Positions 59,092 through 64,000 of a stretch of DNA of 64,000 nt are shown in pieces. Each line of letters begins with the position of its first letter. Position 1 is the stretch's first letter. The notes under the pieces are model-generated. The model did not search any database. It saw only the letters and a program-made list of their open reading frames with translations, and was not told the origin of the DNA. Position numbers and translations under genes: made by a program. This DNA is from Streptomyces sp. H39-S7 (GTDB lineage Bacteria > Actinomycetota > Actinomycetes > Streptomycetales > Streptomycetaceae): contig NZ_JAPVLU010000021.1 in NCBI RefSeq assembly GCF_027158205.1, forward strand, positions 50,972 to 114,971, given 5' to 3'.

Positions 59092-61446
59092 ATGCGCAGC
59101 ACCGCCCCTCCCGGCCCCATGCGTCCTCCCCCACGCCTCCACCAGCGCACCGTCGCCCTGCTGAGCGTGCTCGTCCTGGCGCTGACCGGGCTGCTCGGCC
59201 TCAGTCAGCTCACCGGTCCCGCCTCGGCGGCCGCGGCCGACTACACCCAGAGCGTCACGCAACTGAGCACAACGCAGGCCCAGATATCCTTCACGCCGAC
59301 CACGAGCGCGCTCTATGTCGATGTGCACTACACGGTCAACGGCGCCGGCCAGCAGAACGTCCGCATGACCAACAGTGCGGGCACCTGGACCAAGACCGTC
59401 GACTCACTCGCCAACGGGTCGCTCCTGGACTACTGGTTCACCTACGAGAAGAGCGGACCGCAGTACGACACCCCCCACTTCACGTACACCCAGGGCGGGG
59501 GCGGCACCGGGACGGTGGCCACCCCGACCTTCAATCCGGCGGGCGGCAGCTACACCTCGGCCCAGAGCGTGACGCTCGCGGACGCGACGGCCGGCGCGAG
59601 CATCCACTACACCCGTGACGGCTCCACCCCCACCGCCACGTCCACGCTGTACAGCGCGCCGATCAGCGTGACCGCGACGACCACCGTCAAGGCCATCGCC
59701 GTGAAGGCCGGCCTCACCAACTCGGCAGTGGCGAGTGCCACTTACACGATCGGCGCATCCGCCGGCTGCCCCACGCAGTCGGACACGCCGAACTTCGGCC
59801 CGAACGTCCACATCTACGACCCGAGCATGTCGAGCGCCACCATCCAGGCGCAGCTCGACGCACAGTTCGCGCAGATGAAGGACACCAACACCGCGCAGTT
59901 CAGCTCCAACCGGGTGGCCCAGCTGTTCAAGCCGGGCACGTACAACGTCGACGACAACGTCGGCTTCTACACCTCGGTGGCCGGCCTCGGGCAGAACCCG
60001 GGCGACGTGACGATCAACGGCCACGTCACCGTGGACGCCTTCAACGCCTCCGACGCGGGCAACGCGACGCAGAACTTCTGGCGTTCGGCCGAGAACCTGG
60101 CGATCAACCCGGTCGGCGGCAACCGCTGGGCCGTGGCCCAGGCGGCCCCGTTCCGCCGGATCGACGTCCGCGGCGACCTGCAGCTCTACCCGGCCAGCTA
60201 CGGCTGGGCCAGCGGCGGCTACATCGCCGACACCAAGGTCAGCGGTCAGACCGCGTCCATCTCGCAGCAGCAGTGGTACACCCGCGACAGCAACCTGGGC
60301 AGCTGGGCCGGCGGCGTGTGGAACATGGTCTTCTCCGGCACCACCGGCGCTCCGGCCAACACCTTCCCCAACCCGCCCGAGACCACGCTGGCCACCACCC
60401 CCGTCTCCCGTGACGTGCCCTACCTGTACGTCGACGGCGCCGGCAAGTACCGGGTGTTCCTCCCGTCGCTGCGCACCAACGCCTCCGGCGCGAGCTGGGC
60501 GAACGGCAGCACCCCCGGCACCTCGCAGCCGATGAGCCAGTTCTACGTGGTCAAGGCCGGCGACACCGCCGCGACCATCAACAACGCGCTCTCACAGGGC
60601 TGCAACCTGTTCGTCACCCCCGGCGTCTACCACCTGAACCAGACGCTGAACATCAACCGGGCCAACACCGTCGTGCTCGGCATCGGCTACCCGACGTTCG
60701 TTCCGGACAACGGCGTCAACGCGATCCAGGTCGCCGACGTGGACGGAGTCCGCCTCAAGGGCCTGCTGATCGACGCCGGGACCACCAACTCGGCGGCGCT
60801 GGTGACCGTCGGCCCGGCCGGATCGTCCGCCAACCACGCGGCCAACCCGACCACCATCCAGGACGTCTTCTTCCGGATCGGCGGCCAGATCGCCGGCAAG
60901 GCGACGACCAGCCTGATCGTCAACAGCAACAACACGATCATCGACCACATCTGGGCCTGGCGCGCCGACCACGGCACGCCGGGGACGTTCGGCTGGACGA
61001 TCAACACCGCGGACACCGGCGTGATCGTCAACGGCGCGAACGTCCTGGCGACCGGACTGTTCGTCGAGCACTACCAGAAGCACGAGGTCATCTGGAACGG
61101 CCAGAACGGCAAGACGATCTTCTTCCAGAACGAGATGCCGTACGACGTGCCGGACCAGGCCGCGTGGAAGAGCTCGGCGAGTGTCAACGGATATGCCGCC
61201 TACAAGGTGGGGGCGGGCGTCACCACCCACGAGGCGTGGGGACTCGGCAGCTACTGCTACTTCAACGTCAACCCGGCGGTGAACAGCTACCACGCGTTCG
61301 AGGTGCCCAACACCCCGGGCGTACGGTTCCACAACATCCTGACCGTCTCACTGGGCGGCAACGGCACCATCACCCATGTCATCAACGACACGGGGGCGCT
61401 GACCCCGGCGGGCACCGTGCCCAGCAACGTGGTCGCCTACCCGTGA
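59092..61446 (+). CDS. Secreted multi-domain protein: CBM56-like, CHB_HEX_C-type and beta-helix catalytic-type domains
   Basis: A 784-residue exported protein. Signal peptide 1-48 (VALLSVLVLALTGLLGL core). Residues 50-137 (SALYVDVHYTVNGAGQQNVR, LLDYWFTYEKSGPQYDTPHF) look like CBM56, a beta-1,3-glucan-binding module. Residues 143-225 are a chitobiase C-terminal/FN3-type linker (GASIHYTRDGSTPT). Residues 232-784 are a long beta-helix protein (VHIYDPSMSSATIQAQLD, LFKPGTYNVDDNVGFYTSVAGLG, NFWRSAENLAINP) of a Streptomyces family with odd labels (adenylyl cyclase, coagulation factor) that resembles GH55 glucanases. I expect a laminarin-active or laminarin-binding enzyme, not proven. AAGGA lies 11 bases before ATG 59092. 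Confidence 0.8.
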   Translation: MRSTAPPGPMRPPPRLHQRTVALLSVLVLALTGLLGLSQLTGPASAAAADYTQSVTQLSTTQAQISFTPTTSALYVDVHYTVNGAGQQNVRMTNSAGTWTKTVDSLANGSLLDYWFTYEKSGPQYDTPHFTYTQGGGGTGTVATPTFNPAGGSYTSAQSVTLADATAGASIHYTRDGSTPTATSTLYSAPISVTATTTVKAIAVKAGLTNSAVASATYTIGASAGCPTQSDTPNFGPNVHIYDPSMSSATIQAQLDAQFAQMKDTNTAQFSSNRVAQLFKPGTYNVDDNVGFYTSVAGLGQNPGDVTINGHVTVDAFNASDAGNATQNFWRSAENLAINPVGGNRWAVAQAAPFRRIDVRGDLQLYPASYGWASGGYIADTKVSGQTASISQQQWYTRDSNLGSWAGGVWNMVFSGTTGAPANTFPNPPETTLATTPVSRDVPYLYVDGAGKYRVFLPSLRTNASGASWANGSTPGTSQPMSQFYVVKAGDTAATINNALSQGCNLFVTPGVYHLNQTLNINRANTVVLGIGYPTFVPDNGVNAIQVADVDGVRLKGLLIDAGTTNSAALVTVGPAGSSANHAANPTTIQDVFFRIGGQIAGKATTSLIVNSNNTIIDHIWAWRADHGTPGTFGWTINTADTGVIVNGANVLATGLFVEHYQKHEVIWNGQNGKTIFFQNEMPYDVPDQAAWKSSASVNGYAAYKVGAGVTTHEAWGLGSYCYFNVNPAVNSYHAFEVPNTPGVRFHNILTVSLGGNGTITHVINDTGALTPAGTVPSNVVAYP

Positions 61447-61472
61447 CCGGATGGCGATGACCTGACACAGAA

Positions 61473-61519
61473 GGCGGACCCGGGGCCCCTCGCGAACGGC
61501 GAGGGGCCCCACGTCCGCC
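61473..61519 (+). terminator. Strong terminator hairpin
   Basis: An inner 12-bp stem (61482-61493 with 61499-61510) inside outer arms GGCGGAC/GTCCGCC (61473-61479, 61513-61519), 27 bases after the stop. Confidence 0.8.
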
Positions 61520-61556
61520 CGGACCGCAAACGGCTGGCAGAACGCGGTCGGGCGAG

Positions 61557-61562
61557 CTACGA
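61557..61562 (+). promoter_or_regulatory. -10 element of a leaderless promoter
   Basis: TACGAT ends 8 bases before ATG 61571, so transcription probably starts at or next to that ATG. Confidence 0.5.
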
Positions 61563-61570
61563 TCACCGCG

Positions 61571-61627
61571 ATGATGAATCAGACAGCTCACAGATCGGGG
61601 GTCCCGTCCGCGCAAGGTGAGTGCTGA
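61571..61627 (+). other. 18-codon leader ORF coupled to the 61627 gene
   Basis: MMNQTAHRSGVPSAQGEC, from ATG 61571 to a TGA that overlaps the next ATG as TGATG. The ATG sits 8 bases after a TACGAT -10, as for leaderless mRNAs, and AAGGTGA (61614-61620) inside it is the ribosome site of the next gene. Confidence 0.5.
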
Positions 61628-63036
61628 TGCTCACTCAGACCGCGAACAGGGACACCCGACTTTCCTTCTGGCTGCGCGTGCGGGAGTACGCCGTGCCGCC
61701 GTCCATGATCGAGACCGCGACCGCCCGCCGCCGTGCCGGGGACTGGGCAGGGGCCTGCGCTGCCGCGGGCATCGACGTCGATCTCCGTCTGCGCTCCGTG
61801 GCGCACACACACGGCCGCGACCTCGCGGCCCGAGTCCGGTCCGATCTCCGCCATCTGGTGCCTGACCTGCTGCGCTGGCACATGCCGCGCATCGCCCCCA
61901 GCGGGCTGCTGCGTCCGGGCCTGACCATCGCACTGGCCCGGTACGACGACGCGGGGCGCGACGGTGCGAGACCGGTGCACCTCGTGGCCCGCACCCCGCC
62001 CGCCTGGGCGGACGCCGGTCAGCGCATCAGCCTCGCGCTGTGGGACGCATCCCCTGCGGCCGCCGGCACCGGCCGCCATCCGCATCCCCATCCCAACCGC
62101 CGGTTCCGCCTGGACCTGCACCGGCACCTGTGGGACGCGCGCAGGACCGACGAACTTCGGATCCGCTCCGGCGCGCCGGATTCGCCGGCGCCGCGACCGG
62201 AGTTGCTCGGAGCCGAGCTCCTGGAGGCGGTACCGCCGGGGCGTCCCCGCGCCGTCGACCGGTGGGCCGCCGAGGCGGAGATCCTGCTCCGCGCGGACGG
62301 GCTGCCCGACGGCCCGGTCACCGTGCGGTTCGACGCCCGCCATCGACTGGTCCTGGATCCGGTCGCGGCCGCGGACGGCGCCGGGTCGTCGTCCGCGCTG
62401 CGGATCACGGCGGCCCCCACTACCGGCAGTGCTGCCGCGCTGCCGGTGCTGCCCGACGCGGCGGCCTGGGTGCCACCCGATCTGGAGCTGATCCGCACCG
62501 GTTCGATCGAGGCCGGCCGGCTGCACCCGCTGGTGGCCTCGTCCCTGGTACCGGGTCACCCACCGGACGGGCTGCCCCGGGCCCCGCACCGGCCGGGGCA
62601 GCCGCGCCTGGTGGAGTGCCGGGGAGCTCAGCACCGGATCGCCCTGGTCGACGGGGTCCTGGCCCCGATGGACCACGACCCGGTCGAGATCCGGCGGGAG
62701 GAGCTGCTGGTCGAACTGACCGGTACTCCGCTGCCCTGCCTGCGCGCCATCGACGAGGCACACCGCCGTCCCGACTGCCTCACCGGTGTCCGCGAACGCC
62801 TGGACCACGGCGACACCGCCGGTGCGCTGGCCGTCGTCGAGGGCCTGCTGGGGCCCGACGCGCTGCTGCGCGCCGGGGCGCTGCGCGACGAACTGGAGAC
62901 AGCGGCGCTGCGGCGGATCACCTACGGGCTGTACCGGTCGGGGCTGATCGGAGCCGGGCCCGACCGCGTCCCTCCGACCGGCCCGCACCACCGCCGCGCC
63001 GACCGCGCCCGCCCGCGCCACGCCCACTTCTGCTGA
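61627..63036 (+). CDS. Uncharacterised protein encoded upstream of a MoxR-like ATPase
   Basis: A protein of about 469 residues with no domain I recognise. It is Arg, Ala, Leu and Pro rich, has no signal or membrane segment, and contains a His-rich stretch (HPHPHPNRRFRLDLHRHLW) and two long acidic/leucine-rich helical parts near the end (RLDHGDTAGALAVVEGLL). It starts at ATG 61627, 9 bases after AAGG, in a TGATG overlap with a leader ORF; GTG 61621 is a less likely start. The next gene, 57 bases on, encodes a MoxR-type ATPase, so it probably supplies the substrate-binding or effector part of that system. Confidence 0.7.
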   Translation: MLTQTANRDTRLSFWLRVREYAVPPSMIETATARRRAGDWAGACAAAGIDVDLRLRSVAHTHGRDLAARVRSDLRHLVPDLLRWHMPRIAPSGLLRPGLTIALARYDDAGRDGARPVHLVARTPPAWADAGQRISLALWDASPAAAGTGRHPHPHPNRRFRLDLHRHLWDARRTDELRIRSGAPDSPAPRPELLGAELLEAVPPGRPRAVDRWAAEAEILLRADGLPDGPVTVRFDARHRLVLDPVAAADGAGSSSALRITAAPTTGSAAALPVLPDAAAWVPPDLELIRTGSIEAGRLHPLVASSLVPGHPPDGLPRAPHRPGQPRLVECRGAQHRIALVDGVLAPMDHDPVEIRREELLVELTGTPLPCLRAIDEAHRRPDCLTGVRERLDHGDTAGALAVVEGLLGPDALLRAGALRDELETAALRRITYGLYRSGLIGAGPDRVPPTGPHHRRADRARPRHAHFC

Positions 63037-63093
63037 GCCGGGGCCTCCGCCCGGTACCCGCTCGACCCGCCACGAACCCATAGGTGATCAAAC

Positions 63094-64000
63094 ATGTCCT
63101 CATGCACGCTGCCCGCCGCCACCGACACCCCTGCCGAACCCGTCCACGACTCCCAACTCAACGTCGCCGGGGCGCTGCTGACCCTGCTGCGCGACGCGGA
63201 CACCGAACCGCGTCCCGACACCCAACTGGAGGCCCTGACGCTGGCCGTCGCCGCGGACCTGCCCGTCCTGCTGTGGGGTGGGCCCGGGATCGGCAAGACC
63301 GCGGCCCTCACGCAGCTCGCCGCGGCTCTGGACCTGCCGCTGACCACGGTGATCGCCAGTGTGCACGAGCCATCCGACTTCTCGGGCCTGCCGATCATCG
63401 GCGACGATCCCGCGGAGCAGGGGGTGCCGATGGCCCCGCCGGAGTGGGCAGTGCGGCTGGTGCGCGCCGGCCGGGGGCTGCTGTTCCTGGACGAACTGTC
63501 CACCGCGCCCCCGGCCGTTCAGGCCGCCCTGCTGCGCCTCGTGCTCGAACGGCGGATCGGCTCCCTGCAACTCCCGCCCGGGGTCCGGATCGTGGCCGCC
63601 GCCAATCCGCGTTCCTCGGCCGCCGACGGCTGGGAGCTGAGCCCGCCGCTGGCCAACCGCTTCGTCCACCTGCAGTGGACACACGACCACGACGTCGTGG
63701 TCCGCGGCCTCGCCGGGACCTGGCCCCGCGCCACCCTGCCGCCGCTCGACGCGGACAAGCTGCCGGAGGCCGTGAACTTCGCCCGTCGCGCGGTGTGCGG
63801 GCTGCTCTCCGCCCGGCCCGCTCTCGTGCACCGGCTGCCCACCAGCGAGACCCGTCGCGGCGGTGCTTGGCCGTCGCCCCGCAGCTGGGAGATGACGCTG
63901 TGCCTCATCGCCTTCGCGACCGCGGCCGGCTCCTCCCGGGAGGTGCTCTCCCTGCTGGTCAGGGGCACCGTGGGGGACGGTCCCGGGCTGGAGCTGCTGG
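63094..64000 (+). CDS. MoxR-like AAA+ ATPase (cut by window end)
   Basis: The first 302 codons of an AAA+ ATPase; the frame is still open at the window edge. Walker A GGPGIGKT is at 62-69, Walker B LLFLDE at 129-134, sensor 1 in VAAANPRSSAAD and the arginine-finger-like PLANRF region follow. The order and EPSDFSGLPI insert match MoxR/RavA-type ATPases, which usually act with a von Willebrand A (VWA) protein encoded next door to assemble or activate other proteins. ATG 63094 has AGGTGAT 6 bases upstream. The partner VWA gene would lie beyond the window. Confidence 0.88.
   Translation, partial: MSSCTLPAATDTPAEPVHDSQLNVAGALLTLLRDADTEPRPDTQLEALTLAVAADLPVLLWGGPGIGKTAALTQLAAALDLPLTTVIASVHEPSDFSGLPIIGDDPAEQGVPMAPPEWAVRLVRAGRGLLFLDELSTAPPAVQAALLRLVLERRIGSLQLPPGVRIVAAANPRSSAADGWELSPPLANRFVHLQWTHDHDVVVRGLAGTWPRATLPPLDADKLPEAVNFARRAVCGLLSARPALVHRLPTSETRRGGAWPSPRSWEMTLCLIAFATAAGSSREVLSLLVRGTVGDGPGLELL

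Noticed and set aside
1-64000. CRISPR arrays, insertion sequences, tRNA or rRNA genes
   Set aside because: No regularly spaced repeats, transposase motifs or tRNA-like cloverleaf were recognised; this was done by eye and a dedicated search could still find a divergent tRNA.

Overview
The window reads as chromosomal DNA of a Streptomyces or close relative. GC is very high with strong third-position bias. Many genes start with GTG, several promoters look leaderless, and most 3' ends carry GC-rich hairpins without U-tracts. The content also fits: a melC1/melC2 tyrosinase pair, a Ser/Thr kinase with an extracytoplasmic domain, secreted glucanases with ricin-type lectin modules, and many AraC, LysR, TetR, ROK and DeoR proteins. 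No rRNA, tRNA, CRISPR array, insertion sequence or phage block was recognised. The region looks like accessory chromosome made of many small, often divergent regulator/target units.

Layout. 0.1-4 kb: a methyltransferase, then a short-chain dehydrogenase / crotonase / ketosynthase III cassette that may continue upstream of the window. 4.1-6.5 kb: a HelR-type (HelD family) RNA polymerase motor preceded by a perfect rifamycin-associated element. 6.6-9 kb: receptor-like Ser/Thr kinase and an isochorismatase-fold hydrolase. 9.2-14.2 kb: secreted beta-helix protein, DUF427 protein, MFS exporter with a divergent CGNR regulator, and a serine hydrolase. 14.2-20.2 kb: two paralogous quinone-oxidoreductase-like MDR enzymes with AraC-type regulators, then an EamA exporter and LysR pair. 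20.2-29.2 kb: small enzymes, a stand-alone short threonyl-tRNA synthetase behind a Thr-codon leader peptide and hairpin, an MFS/LysR pair, an HTH-Mop protein, a cluster of small membrane proteins, and a GNAT. 29.3-34.5 kb: a GH16 glucanase and a ThuA-domain protein that share a near-identical lectin tail in opposite orientation, then the melanin operon. 34.5-41 kb: cupin, XRE, TetR/ALDH, beta-lactamase-fold and dienelactone hydrolase genes. 41-45.2 kb: the Hen1-Pnkp RNA repair operon. 45.3-49.9 kb: a DUF805 protein, a tetracycline-type ribosomal protection protein with an overlapping leader ORF, and a TetR / SnoaL / NmrA unit with twin operators. 49.9-54 kb: VOC protein, PHP-HhH protein, a secreted protein and an ArsR-like regulator. 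54-58.8 kb: an AgaR-like repressor and a divergent four-gene amino-sugar or tagatose operon (SIS, ROK, PfkB, class II aldolase). 59-61.4 kb: a large secreted beta-helix protein with a CBM56-like module. 61.5 kb to the end: an uncharacterised protein followed by a MoxR-like ATPase cut by the window edge, probably a MoxR/VWA-type system.

Two themes recur. First, protection of the gene-expression machinery: HelR on RNA polymerase, a ribosomal protection protein, a spare threonyl-tRNA synthetase and Hen1/Pnkp RNA repair, two of them behind leader-ORF regulation visible in the sequence. Second, beta-1,3-glucan and amino-sugar use: GH16 and the CBM56-like protein share a LacI-type half-site, and DasR-like (dre) sequences lie near the ThuA and amino-sugar genes. 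All functional calls come from reading motifs by eye; no database search was run.
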